A program made the position numbers and the translations under genes. The notes below the pieces were generated by a model. That model was not told the origin of the DNA. It saw only the letters and a list, made by a program, of their open reading frames with translations, and did not search any database. Positions 17,307 to 26,353 of a DNA stretch of 32,110 bases are shown here, piece by piece (position 1 is the stretch's first letter; each line of letters begins with the position of its first letter). The stretch is from an uncultured Clostridia bacterium (GTDB taxonomy: Bacteria; Bacillota; Clostridia; TANB77; CAG-465). Where the stretch lies: positions 1-32,110 of the forward strand of contig CANQVI010000013.1 in the NCBI GenBank assembly GCA_947627255.1, given 5' to 3'.

Positions 17307-18140
17307 GTGATATTATTTACTAAGATGCAAGGTTGTGGAAATGATTATGTGTATATAAATAATGATATAGAAAAAGTACAAAATATGTCTGAATTTACTA
17401 AAAAAGTATCAAATAGAAACTTTGGCATAGGTTCAGATGGCTGTATATTTATTTTTAAAGATGATGAGGCAGATATAGCATTTAGAATATTTAATGCCGA
17501 TGGAAGTGAAGCTAAAATGTGTGGCAATGGAATAAGATGTGTTGCTAAATATGCATATGAAAAGGGAATTGTAAGAAAGAAAAAAATGAGTATAAATACT
17601 ATGTCCGGAATAAAAAATGTTGAGGTATATGTAGAAAATGGAATAGTAAAAAATGTAAAAGTTAATATGGGAATACCAGATTTTAATACTAAAAGACTAC
17701 AAATAAATTATCCTAAGGACGTTTTAATAAATGAAAGATTTGACATATTAGATACAAAATTATATCTAACTTGTGTATCTGTTGGAAATTTACATACTGT
17801 TGTATTTGTAGATAATGTGGATAACTTTAATATAGAAAAATATGGAAGTGCAATAGAAAAATTAAGTATATTTAAAGATAGAACTAATGTTGAATTTGTT
17901 GAAGTAATAGACAGAGAAAATATAAAAGTAAGAGTATGGGAAAGAGGTGTAGGAGAAACACTTGCTTGTGGAACAGGTGCCACAGCTTCTGTTATTGCAG
18001 GGTATCTTAACGGAGTAACAGAAAGTATATGCAATGTAATTCTAAAGGGCGGAAAAATTGAAATAGTATATAATGAAATAAATAATGAATTATCAATGAT
18101 AGGAACTGCTGAAATTGTATACGAAGGCAAATTATATTAA
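17307..18140 (+). CDS. dapF: Diaminopimelate epimerase
   Basis: FTKMQGCGNDYVYI, GSEAKMCGNGIRCVAKYAYE, ERGVGETLACGTGATAS; GTG start at 17307 with GAGGTGA SD likely. Confidence 0.93.
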   Translation: MILFTKMQGCGNDYVYINNDIEKVQNMSEFTKKVSNRNFGIGSDGCIFIFKDDEADIAFRIFNADGSEAKMCGNGIRCVAKYAYEKGIVRKKKMSINTMSGIKNVEVYVENGIVKNVKVNMGIPDFNTKRLQINYPKDVLINERFDILDTKLYLTCVSVGNLHTVVFVDNVDNFNIEKYGSAIEKLSIFKDRTNVEFVEVIDRENIKVRVWERGVGETLACGTGATASVIAGYLNGVTESICNVILKGGKIEIVYNEINNELSMIGTAEIVYEGKLY

Positions 18141-18167
18141 GAATAGAGCTATCTATTCTTTTTTAAT
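18139..18167 (+). terminator. Intrinsic terminator
   Basis: AAGAATAGA-gcta-TCTATTCTT-TTTT. Confidence 0.8.
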
Positions 18168-18220
18168 TTAAAAAATATGTATTATAGTGTATAATAATAT
18201 TAAATAAAAAGGAGATAAAA

Positions 18221-18781
18221 ATGTTAAAAGAAGAAATAGAAAAATATATTCCAGTAAATGAACAAGAAAAGAAGGATAAAGAATTTATACTAAAATCATT
18301 TAAAGATTTTAATGATATATTAAGTAGAGATAATGAATATATACATTTTACAACATCAGCTTTTATAGTAAATAAAACCAGAGATAAGGTGTTATTAGTT
18401 TATCATAATATATATAATTCATGGTGTTGGGTTGGTGGACATGCTGACGGAGAGGAAGACTTACTTTCTGTTGCAAAAAGAGAAATAGAAGAAGAAACAT
18501 CATTAAAAATTTTTAGAGTATTAAATGATGGGAAAATTGCTTGTATAGATTCACTACCTGTTGCTGCACATGTAAAAAGAGGAAAAAATATTAGTGCACA
18601 TATACATTTATCTGCTGCATATATATTTGAAGCAGATGAAGATGATGAAATAAAAATTAAAGAGGATGAAAATAGTAATGTTGCATGGCATTATATAGAT
18701 GATTTAATTAATTTAACAACAGAGCCACATATGGTACCTGTTTATACAAAATTAATTAACAAAGTTAGACAAATGATATAA
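18221..18781 (+). CDS. NUDIX hydrolase
   Basis: GGHADGEEDLLSVAKREIEEETSL Nudix box. Confidence 0.88.
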   Translation: MLKEEIEKYIPVNEQEKKDKEFILKSFKDFNDILSRDNEYIHFTTSAFIVNKTRDKVLLVYHNIYNSWCWVGGHADGEEDLLSVAKREIEEETSLKIFRVLNDGKIACIDSLPVAAHVKRGKNISAHIHLSAAYIFEADEDDEIKIKEDENSNVAWHYIDDLINLTTEPHMVPVYTKLINKVRQMI

Positions 18782-18863
18782 TAATTATTAAAATTTATTG
18801 TTTTTTAATAAAAAAGATTATATAATATTTGTATTAATAATTTAATTTAGATGGAGGGAGTAT

Positions 18864-19535
18864 ATGGAAATAAGAGAAATCTTTGATACTATTGAAAGTG
18901 ACCCTAACATAGATAAAGAACTTCAACAAGATATATTGGAGAAGATAAAGAATATAGCAGAAGCAGATAATTTAGTTGATGGATTAGAAGAAAAGATTGA
19001 ACAGCATAAAGATGATTTAACTGAAAAAGAGTTAAAATATATAATAAATAAATGTATATCATATAAGAGTATATTTTATAGATTTAGAAATGGCGGAATT
19101 GTAGATTATGATCAGTTAAATGAAATTACTAGAAGAATATTCGAACTTGAAAAAGGCATAAGAGAAAATGACTTCCATGTATGGAAAGAAGAATTACTTG
19201 CATATAAAGGCTCTAAACAAGACAAAGAAGAAGATAAGATGCTAAAAAATATGCTAACAGTTGTACCAGAAGAATCTAATCCTATAGACAAAATTACAAG
19301 AATGATAAGAAGGGCAATTTGGAAAGCACAACAAAAAGCTAAACAAAAGAAAAATGACAAAGTAGAAGAAGTTATACAACTTCCACAAAACACTAATATT
19401 GATATTTCACTTCATGATTTTGAAGATGCTAAAATGAATGTAGAAGAAAATATAGATACAGAGGAAGAAAAAACAGATATTCCTGGATTTGAAGAAGATG
19501 TGTCAAATGAAGATAATAACGAGGAAGAAAAGTAG
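18864..19535 (+). CDS. Hypothetical charged/helical protein with acidic C-terminus
   Basis: SD GGAGGG; 223-aa ORF, no recognised motif. Confidence 0.6.
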   Translation: MEIREIFDTIESDPNIDKELQQDILEKIKNIAEADNLVDGLEEKIEQHKDDLTEKELKYIINKCISYKSIFYRFRNGGIVDYDQLNEITRRIFELEKGIRENDFHVWKEELLAYKGSKQDKEEDKMLKNMLTVVPEESNPIDKITRMIRRAIWKAQQKAKQKKNDKVEEVIQLPQNTNIDISLHDFEDAKMNVEENIDTEEEKTDIPGFEEDVSNEDNNEEEK

Positions 19536-19553
19536 AAATACTTTTCTTTTTTA
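19518..19553 (+). terminator. Intrinsic terminator
   Basis: AGAAAAGTA-gaaa-TACTTTTCT-TTTT. Confidence 0.75.
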
Positions 19554-19561
19554 TGTGTATG

Positions 19562-19590
19562 TTGACATATTATGTATACTATGATATAAT
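19562..19590 (+). promoter_or_regulatory. Consensus sigma-A promoter
   Basis: TTGACA - 17 nt - TATAAT, exact. Confidence 0.85.
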
Positions 19591-19681
19591 AATAGTGCAT
19601 TTTATATAATGAGTATTCAGAAATTAATATACTGAAGCGCTTTTTCTTATATAACTTGTAATAATTTTAAGGAGGAAAAGA

Positions 19682-20155
19682 ATGAAAAAGAATTTCAAAG
19701 AGGATTTAACAGGAATGTCTAAAACTAGACAAAATGAAATAGCATTACAAAATGCTATAAGAGAGGATGGTCATATATACTATGACGAAGAACATCCATT
19801 AGTAATCAATAGTGATTGCAAAATATTAGAAGTTTATGAAAAAGAAAAAGAAGAAATGAAAGAAGCAGAACAAGCAGTAGAAAACTATATCGACGAAGAT
19901 AATGAAAATGAAGAAATATCTTACGACGAAATGAGAAACAGAGAACATGACTACTATGATGAGGATGGTGAAGAATCAACTTCATTTGATGATATGCAGT
20001 ATAGAGAAGTAAGAATAGTATTTGCAGATAAAACAGGCGTTGCAAACAAAGTACCTTATAGTATAGATATATATACTAGTAAATCATTAAGAACTATCGA
20101 AAATGAATTACTAAAATGCAATACAGAAGAAGATATAGAAGAAATACAAGATTAA
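19682..20155 (+). CDS. Hypothetical acidic protein with internal SYDEMRNRE/SFDDMQYRE repeat
   Basis: SD AAGGAGG; 157 aa; own promoter and terminator. Confidence 0.65.
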   Translation: MKKNFKEDLTGMSKTRQNEIALQNAIREDGHIYYDEEHPLVINSDCKILEVYEKEKEEMKEAEQAVENYIDEDNENEEISYDEMRNREHDYYDEDGEESTSFDDMQYREVRIVFADKTGVANKVPYSIDIYTSKSLRTIENELLKCNTEEDIEEIQD

Positions 20156-20159
20156 GTTT

Positions 20160-20193
20160 TAGAACTGAGAATTAATATCTCAGTTCTCTTTTT
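20160..20193 (+). terminator. Intrinsic terminator
   Basis: AGAACTGAGA-attaatat-CTCAGTTCT-CTTTTT. Confidence 0.8.
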
Positions 20194-20208
20194 ATGTAAT
20201 GTATAAAT

Positions 20209-20237
20209 TTGCAAAATGCTCAAAAATATGGTATAAT
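20209..20237 (+). promoter_or_regulatory. Sigma-A promoter with GG-TATAAT extended-looking -10
   Basis: TTGCAA - 17 nt - TATAAT, followed by ~175-nt leader. Confidence 0.6.
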
Positions 20238-20415
20238 ATAAGTGTATATTATCATATACATAACGAAAGATTTAATAATTTTCAGATAATGCGAAAAAAC
20301 TTTGGAGCATTTTGTGCTGCATATATTTCGAATATTTCTGAGGTTGTTATTTTATATATACTACATAAGAGGTTGGTGATATACAGAAGATTAATTGTAA
20401 AGGAGACGAAAGAAA

Positions 20416-20634
20416 ATGAAATTATTAAAAAACAAAAAAGAAGTATTTGAAATCTTAAGGGAAGGAAGATATGAGACTAGAGCTTTTAGAAAAGCCGTTG
20501 AGAAAGCTTATATGTCAGGTTTTGACATTAAAGTTGTCGGAAACGACGTAATCTTCGAGCAAGGCTCTGGAAGAAGTGTTAGAATTCCATTGGACATTGT
20601 AGAGGATATAATCGGATGTCCGATTGCAGCATAG
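20416..20634 (+). CDS. Hypothetical 72-aa protein
   Basis: SD AAGGAGACG; compact own terminator (GGAAGTGGT/ACCGCTTCC, T-run). Confidence 0.65.
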   Translation: MKLLKNKKEVFEILREGRYETRAFRKAVEKAYMSGFDIKVVGNDVIFEQGSGRSVRIPLDIVEDIIGCPIAA

Positions 20635-20641
20635 ATTTTTA

Positions 20642-20670
20642 GGGAAGTGGTAAAACCGCTTCCTTTTTTA
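20642..20670 (+). terminator. Intrinsic terminator
   Basis: GGAAGTGGT-aaa-ACCGCTTCC-TTTTTT. Confidence 0.85.
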
Positions 20671-20671
20671 C

Positions 20672-20700
20672 TTGACATAAAATAAAACGGATGCTATAAT
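20672..20700 (+). promoter_or_regulatory. Consensus sigma-A promoter
   Basis: TTGACA - 17 nt - TATAAT, exact. Confidence 0.85.
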
Positions 20701-20758
20701 ATTTATGTAAAGCAATATATTATGAACGAAGAAAATAATTTAAAAGGAGGAATGTATT

Positions 20759-21151
20759 ATGTGTAATAACATAAGAGCAAACATTTTAACTAAGCAGGAG
20801 GTTAATGTAAGAGTTAAAGACAAAATTAGTGATTGGCAAGAAGAAAGACCAGTTATTAAAAGTAATATAGTAGCCAAATCATTAAGAATGAATAGTGGTG
20901 ATAAAATCACTTATGCTAAAGGGCATACTTTAAAATTACATGACAAAACTAGAATTTATGAAATAAGTTCAGAAAATCCAGACAAGATATTTAAAACTAT
21001 ATGTATTAAATTTGCTTCATACAAAACAAGAAATGTAAGAGTTGTTAGAATAAAAAGGTATGTAAAAGACAACTTAGAAGATATAGAAAGATTTTTAGAG
21101 CATAGTCAATCAATATGTCAAACAAGAAATATAGATTTACAATATAAGTAG
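20759..21151 (+). CDS. Hypothetical basic 130-aa protein
   Basis: SD AAAGGAGG; promoter and terminator flank it. Confidence 0.65.
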   Translation: MCNNIRANILTKQEVNVRVKDKISDWQEERPVIKSNIVAKSLRMNSGDKITYAKGHTLKLHDKTRIYEISSENPDKIFKTICIKFASYKTRNVRVVRIKRYVKDNLEDIERFLEHSQSICQTRNIDLQYK

Positions 21152-21153
21152 AT

Positions 21154-21186
21154 AGAAGTAGGATATTATCCTGCTTCTTATTTTTT
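21154..21186 (+). terminator. Intrinsic terminator
   Basis: GAAGTAGGAT-att-ATCCTGCTTC-TTATTTTTT. Confidence 0.75.
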
Positions 21187-21422
21187 AAAATTAAACCAAT
21201 TTGATAATTTATAGTAAAATTACTAACAAATATAATAAAAAACGATTTTTGGACCGTTTCTGCGAAAATTAGCTATATTATATTATTAAAAATAAAGTAT
21301 AAAAAAAGTAGTAAGAGTTAAGTAATCGACAAATTACAATTTTATTAAAAAAATTACAAAATTTTCTTGTAAAAAAGTTGTAAGTGTGATATAATGATTT
21401 CCTTTTTGATAGGAGGCATAGG

Positions 21423-22289
21423 GTGAAATTAGAGATAATAACAACACCTAGTGGAGCAGAGCTTACTAGTATAAAATATAATTCTAAAGAATTATTGCAT
21501 CAAGGCGAAAAGGTACTAGATAGAGAAGGAAAAGTATACTGGAAAAGACATGCACCTATTCTATTTCCAATAGTTGGTAGTTTGAAAAATAATACAACTG
21601 TTATCAATGGAGAAAAGTATCAGATGTCACAACATGGATTTGCGCGCGACATGAAGTTTGACATTTTGTCAATATCAGAAAGGGAACATACATATGTATT
21701 AAAATTTAATGAAGAAACATTAAAGGTTTATCCATTTAAATTTGAACTTTACGTTAATTACATTATTGATGATAATACTTTAAAAATTAAATATAAAGTT
21801 GTAAATTTAGATGATAGAGAAATGTTTTTCGGTATTGGCGGTCATCCTGCATTTATTATAGATTTAAAAAATAATAAATACAGAGTTGAGTTTGAGAAAA
21901 CAGAGGAAAAGATAAGGTTTTATCAATTAGATAATGGACTTATTTCATATAAGAATAATTATATAAATGAGTCTCTAATATCTAATAAAAAATGTATTGA
22001 AATTAAAAAAGATACATTTTCGCATGATGCGATCATAATGAGTGGGTTGAGTTCTAAAAAAGTAAGGTTGATAGAAAATGAAAAATGCAAATTAGAATTT
22101 GATTTTTCAGGTTTTAAGTATCTAGCTTTATGGTCAAAAAAAGATGCTCCATTTCTGTGTATAGAGCCGTGGTACACTACTGCTGACTATACAGATTCTG
22201 ACCAAATATTTGAAAAAAAGAAAGATAATATAAAATTAGGAGCAGGAGAAACTTTTGAATGTGAATATAAAATAACATTTAATGAATAA
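21423..22289 (+). CDS. Aldose 1-epimerase family protein (LacX/YeaD-like)
   Basis: HAPILFPIVGSLKN, QHGFARDMKFDI, FGIGGHPAF. Confidence 0.82.
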   Translation: MKLEIITTPSGAELTSIKYNSKELLHQGEKVLDREGKVYWKRHAPILFPIVGSLKNNTTVINGEKYQMSQHGFARDMKFDILSISEREHTYVLKFNEETLKVYPFKFELYVNYIIDDNTLKIKYKVVNLDDREMFFGIGGHPAFIIDLKNNKYRVEFEKTEEKIRFYQLDNGLISYKNNYINESLISNKKCIEIKKDTFSHDAIIMSGLSSKKVRLIENEKCKLEFDFSGFKYLALWSKKDAPFLCIEPWYTTADYTDSDQIFEKKKDNIKLGAGETFECEYKITFNE

Positions 22290-22366
22290 CTTATAATAAA
22301 AAATAGTATATTAGCATCAATTACTAATATACTACTTTTGTTGTGTAATATATAAGAGTAGATTTT

Positions 22367-23539
22367 CTACTCTTTATTTTTTTCTTTTACTTTTTTAAGC
22401 AATTCATCTACTTTATCAGTTTTTTCAAATTGTACATTTAAATCTTCTCTTCCAAAATGACCATAATGAGATAAATCACTATAAATAGGCTCTTTTAAAT
22501 GTAAAGTATCAATTATACCTTGTGGTGTAAAGTCAAAAAGACTATTAATTGCTTTTAATAATACACTTTCCTCTACAATACCTGTATTAAAAGTATTAAT
22601 ATATATAGATACAGGTTTTGATACACCTATAGCATAGGAAATTTGAATTTCACATTTTTTTGCAAGACCAGATTTAACTATATTTTTTGCTACATACCTT
22701 GCCATATATGCTGCACTTCTATCTACTTTTGTAGCATCTTTTCCACTAAATGCACCACCACCATGTCTTGCATAGCCACCATATGTATCAACAATTATCT
22801 TTCTGCCAGTAAGGCCACTATCACTCTCAGGACCGCCAATAACAAATCTACCAGTTGGGTTAATAAATACTTTAGTATTTGCATCTATTAAATCCTTTGG
22901 AATTGTAGTTAAAATGATATTTTTGTATATATCATCTCTAAGTTTTGAAATATTTACTGTATCTTTATGTTGTGTAGAAATAATTAATGTATCAATTCTT
23001 TTTGGTTTATCATTTTCATATTCTACAGTAACTTGAGTTTTTCCATCTGGCATTAAATAATCTAAAATATTTTTTCTACGTACTTCTTCTAGTTTTTTTG
23101 CCAATTTATGTGCAAGTGATATTGGAAGAGGCATAAGTTCTTCTGTTTCATCACAAGCATATCCAAACATCATTCCTTGATCTCCGGCCCCTAAAGAGTT
23201 GTTATCTAGCGAAGAATTAACTCCCATTGCAATGTCGTTTGATTGTTTTTGAATATCTACTATTACTCTACAATTTTCTACGTCAAAACCACTTCCTTTT
23301 GCTGAATATCCAATTTTTCTTAAAGTGTCTTTGGCAATTTTTTTATAATCAAGATTTGCATTTGTTGTAATTTCGCCAAATATGAAAATTGTATCTTTAG
23401 AAATAGATGTTTCACATGCTACTCTTGAATTTCTATCTTCTTTAAGAGCAGCGTCTAAAATTGAATCAGATATATAGTCACATACTTTGTCTGGATGACC
23501 ACAGGTAACTGATTCAGATGTAAATAAATAATTTTGCAT
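22367..23539 (-). CDS. metK: S-adenosylmethionine synthetase
   Basis: [59 protein letters not shown] track extends to 23554, but MQNYLF (23539) follows the SD GGGAGGA. Confidence 0.97.
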   Translation of the reverse strand: MQNYLFTSESVTCGHPDKVCDYISDSILDAALKEDRNSRVACETSISKDTIFIFGEITTNANLDYKKIAKDTLRKIGYSAKGSGFDVENCRVIVDIQKQSNDIAMGVNSSLDNNSLGAGDQGMMFGYACDETEELMPLPISLAHKLAKKLEEVRRKNILDYLMPDGKTQVTVEYENDKPKRIDTLIISTQHKDTVNISKLRDDIYKNIILTTIPKDLIDANTKVFINPTGRFVIGGPESDSGLTGRKIIVDTYGGYARHGGGAFSGKDATKVDRSAAYMARYVAKNIVKSGLAKKCEIQISYAIGVSKPVSIYINTFNTGIVEESVLLKAINSLFDFTPQGIIDTLHLKEPIYSDLSHYGHFGREDLNVQFEKTDKVDELLKKVKEKNKE

Positions 23540-23584
23540 AATAAATCCTCCCAAACAAATTATATTAAAATAATATCTCTAGGC

Positions 23585-23717
23585 ATAAAAAAGACTAGCT
23601 ACGGCAAGCTAGTCAATAATTTCTTATCTTTCGGTTATGCCGCAGGAATTAGCACCTTGCAGATATGCAGGTTGCCGGACTTCATAGGGCCTGTCCCTCA
23701 GTCACTCTGGATAAGAT
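23585..23717 (-). promoter_or_regulatory. SAM-I (S-box) riboswitch with terminator, controlling metK
   Basis: Reverse complement CTTATCCAGAGTGACTGAGGGACAGGCCCTATGAAGTCCGGCAACC... matches the S-box core; followed by GACTAGCTTGCCGTAGCTAGTC + U-run. Confidence 0.95.
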
Positions 23718-23823
23718 ATATTTTAATGTAGCATTATTCTAGCACAGTAAAGGGGATAAGTCAATATTACTTGAAAAAATAAATTAAATAATGTATAATT
23801 TATTTGCTTATTAAGGAGATAAT

Positions 23824-24351
23824 ATGTTTGAAGATAGTTTTGTTATAGTAGATTTAGAAACAACTGGACTTAGTCCACAAAATAGTGAAATAATAGAAAT
23901 AGGGGCAATTAAAGTAGTAAATAATAAAGTGGTAGATACAATGGATGTATTTGTTAGACCATCTAGACCTTTATCACATTTTACTACTCAGCTTACTGGA
24001 ATTACTAATGAGATGGTAGACGAAGGTCTTAATATAAAAGAAGCATTAAAAGTTTTTGATGAATTTTCAGATGGAATGAGACTTATGGCACATAATGCTA
24101 AATTTGATATGGGATTTTTAGATAAATATATGAAAATAAATCTTGGTAAAAATGCTCCTACTGATACTCTTGATACGTTATTATTATCTAGAGCTATAGT
24201 AAAAGGACCTCAAAATTATAAATTGGGAACATTAGCTAATTTTTTTAATATAGATTATAGTGGAGCACATAGGTCTTTAAGAGATTGTGAAATAACATTT
24301 GAAGTATATAATAATATACGAAAAATATATGAGGAAAATAATATGTTATAA
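23824..24351 (+). CDS. DEDDh 3'-5' exonuclease (DnaQ/PolC epsilon-like)
   Basis: FVIVDLETTGLSPQNSEIIEIGAIK, MAHNAKFDMGFL, GAHRSLRDCEIT. Confidence 0.88.
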   Translation: MFEDSFVIVDLETTGLSPQNSEIIEIGAIKVVNNKVVDTMDVFVRPSRPLSHFTTQLTGITNEMVDEGLNIKEALKVFDEFSDGMRLMAHNAKFDMGFLDKYMKINLGKNAPTDTLDTLLLSRAIVKGPQNYKLGTLANFFNIDYSGAHRSLRDCEITFEVYNNIRKIYEENNML

Positions 24352-24383
24352 AGAATATAGAGTTTATCTATATTCTTTTTTTA
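24352..24383. terminator. Bidirectional-type terminator between convergent genes
   Basis: AGAATATAGA-gttta-TCTATATTCT with T-run (+). Confidence 0.7.
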
Positions 24384-24521
24384 ACTATTACAGCAATTAT
24401 TACCACAAAATAAAAAGAAAAGTAATACTAGTAGTAATACTAAAATTAAATTACCATTGCAAAATAAATTATTAAGACAATTAGAAGAATTACATTGTAA
24501 ATTTGTGCAACAATCATTCAT
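24381..24521 (-). CDS. 46-aa Cys-rich single-TM small protein (not in ORF track)
   Basis: MNDCCTNLQCNSSNCLNNLFCNGNLILVLLLVLLFFLFCGNNCCNS*; SD AAGGAG overlaps the end of the peroxiredoxin gene, 2 nt between TAA and ATG. Confidence 0.65.
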   Translation of the reverse strand: MNDCCTNLQCNSSNCLNNLFCNGNLILVLLLVLLFFLFCGNNCCNS

Positions 24522-24523
24522 AG

Positions 24524-25192
24524 TTACCATCTCCTTAAATCATTATTTTCTTTATTAAAACATAGATACCAATCCATACAATTTTTAGTGTTTTTCATTT
24601 TTATATTTTCCATTAACTCATTATAGTCTTGTGGAGATGGTGAAATTGAAGCAAGACCAGGTACCCAATTTGCTGGAGTCATCATTTTTTCTTTATCACT
24701 TAATTGTAGTGCGTCAAGCATTCTTAAAACCTCAGAGATATTTCTACCATTTTCTATTGGATATACAAGTATACAACGTATTTTTTGATTTGGATCTATT
24801 ATAAATAAATTTCTAACAGTTCTTAATGAATTCGAACATGTAGGAATCATGCCATAAGTATTAGAAATATCTTTTTCTAAGTCTGAAATTATTGGAAAGG
24901 GTACACATACTCCTGAATTTTGTTCTATATCTCTAATCCAAGCTAAATGTGAAGGGTTACTATCTAAAGATAGACCTAATAATTCGCAATTTCTTTTTTT
25001 AAATTCATCATTATATTTTGAAAAAGATATAATCTCTGTAGTACAAACTGGAGTAAAATCTGAAGAATGACTAAAAAGTATAATCCATTTTCCTATGTAA
25101 TCTGTAAGTTTTAAAGGCCCAAATGTAGAATTAGCTACAAATCTAGGAGCCATTTCTCCTACCATTGGCATATTATTAGTATTTTTTTCCAT
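24524..25192 (-). CDS. Peroxiredoxin (Prx6/1-Cys-like, AhpC/TSA family)
   Basis: FSHSSDFTPVCTTEI peroxidatic Cys motif; C-terminal Prx extension. Confidence 0.9.
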   Translation of the reverse strand: MEKNTNNMPMVGEMAPRFVANSTFGPLKLTDYIGKWIILFSHSSDFTPVCTTEIISFSKYNDEFKKRNCELLGLSLDSNPSHLAWIRDIEQNSGVCVPFPIISDLEKDISNTYGMIPTCSNSLRTVRNLFIIDPNQKIRCILVYPIENGRNISEVLRMLDALQLSDKEKMMTPANWVPGLASISPSPQDYNELMENIKMKNTKNCMDWYLCFNKENNDLRRW

Positions 25193-25518
25193 TTTAAATT
25201 CCTCCTTGATATATGTTATGAATACAAAGTGTATTTGTGAAGAAAAGAGTAAAAATAGTGGTAAAAATGTAAAAAATCGTGATTAAATTAAAAAATATAT
25301 AAAATAATAACAAAAATGAACGAATAAAAACGATAATATAAAATTATGAAAATTTAGTTGTATAATATCGTTGTAGTTAAAAATGGTCTAGAAATAATGA
25401 TATGAAAACTAATAATAGTCTATCTTGTAAAGCAAACATTTTTTAGACCAACATATACATATAAAACCAAAAAAAGGAGGGGAGAGACTTAAGAATATTA
25501 TCATGTATAAGACAAAAA

Positions 25519-25556
25519 AGAATATAGTATGCAAATACTATATTCTTAAAAAATAA
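25519..25556 (-). terminator. Minus-strand terminator for 25580..26242
   Basis: AAGAATATAGTA/TACTATATTCTT with U-run on the minus strand. Confidence 0.7.
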
Positions 25557-25579
25557 TGCTATGTAGAAAAATGTTATAT

Positions 25580-26242
25580 TTAATCTTTTACTGTTATATT
25601 ATGGTAAAAAAACTTCAAAACTTCATCATTAAAATGTGTGTCGTAAAATTCATCAATAAAATTCTGTGGTTCAACATTTTTTCGTCTAGCTTTTTGTCTT
25701 AAAAGAGCTCCTGAAGAAAATAGGATATCTATACTTACTAATGCTATTAAAAACCAAGTAAGTATTTTTCCTATTTTGTTTGGGAGTTTTTCTATACATT
25801 TAGAAATCCATGGATATATTATTCTTACCCATACTACACCTAAAACTCCCCAAAGTAAACAATAAATAAGACTTGTTCTGTTATTTAAAATGCCTAAGTT
25901 ATTTTTACCATAATTCCATGATACTATTCCAAAAAGAAATTCTTCAAATATGCTACAAGCAGCTTCAAATATTCCCCCTATTATAAATGAAGAAATATAT
26001 ATAAATATATTTTTCCATCCAGAAAGTTTTGCAAAAAATAGTGATATTAGTACAGCGCCAACTCCATATACAGGATTTAAAGGCTCTAAAATTAAAGCTG
26101 TTCTATATTCAAAATAGCCATTTGTTAAAATACACCATATTGTTTCAATAATTACTCCTGCTAAACAACCTAAATAAAATATCCAAAAAATTTTGTAAAA
26201 ATTTAGACCTTTAGCAAATGATTGATTGTTTTCATTATTCAT
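25580..26242 (-). CDS. Multi-pass membrane protein resembling the putative ABC-transporter type IV (CmpB-like) family
   Basis: GCLAGVIIETIWCILTNGYFEYRTALILEPLNPVYGVGAVL pattern; several TMs. Confidence 0.7.
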   Translation of the reverse strand: MNNENNQSFAKGLNFYKIFWIFYLGCLAGVIIETIWCILTNGYFEYRTALILEPLNPVYGVGAVLISLFFAKLSGWKNIFIYISSFIIGGIFEAACSIFEEFLFGIVSWNYGKNNLGILNNRTSLIYCLLWGVLGVVWVRIIYPWISKCIEKLPNKIGKILTWFLIALVSIDILFSSGALLRQKARRKNVEPQNFIDEFYDTHFNDEVLKFFYHNITVKD

Positions 26243-26353
26243 ATACTCACCTTAAATATATTCTAGAATATATTATTAAAAACTTCAAGAGTAATATACC
26301 TTATGGTAAAAATATAATAAGTGTTATATAATATAATTGCCAGGAGGGATATT

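Noticed and set aside
17708-18130. 140-aa minus-strand ORF antisense to dapF
   Set aside because: Shadow ORF of a well-conserved gene.
20199-20450. 83-aa + strand ORF
   Set aside because: Overlaps the promoter and leader of 20416, starts upstream of the -10 box and lacks an SD.
22643-22891. 82-aa + strand ORF antisense to metK
   Set aside because: Shadow of a strongly conserved metK coding sequence.
25503-25556. 17-codon ORF MYKTKKNIVCKYYILKK
   Set aside because: SD is about 20 nt away, and the ORF coincides with the opposite-strand terminator hairpin.
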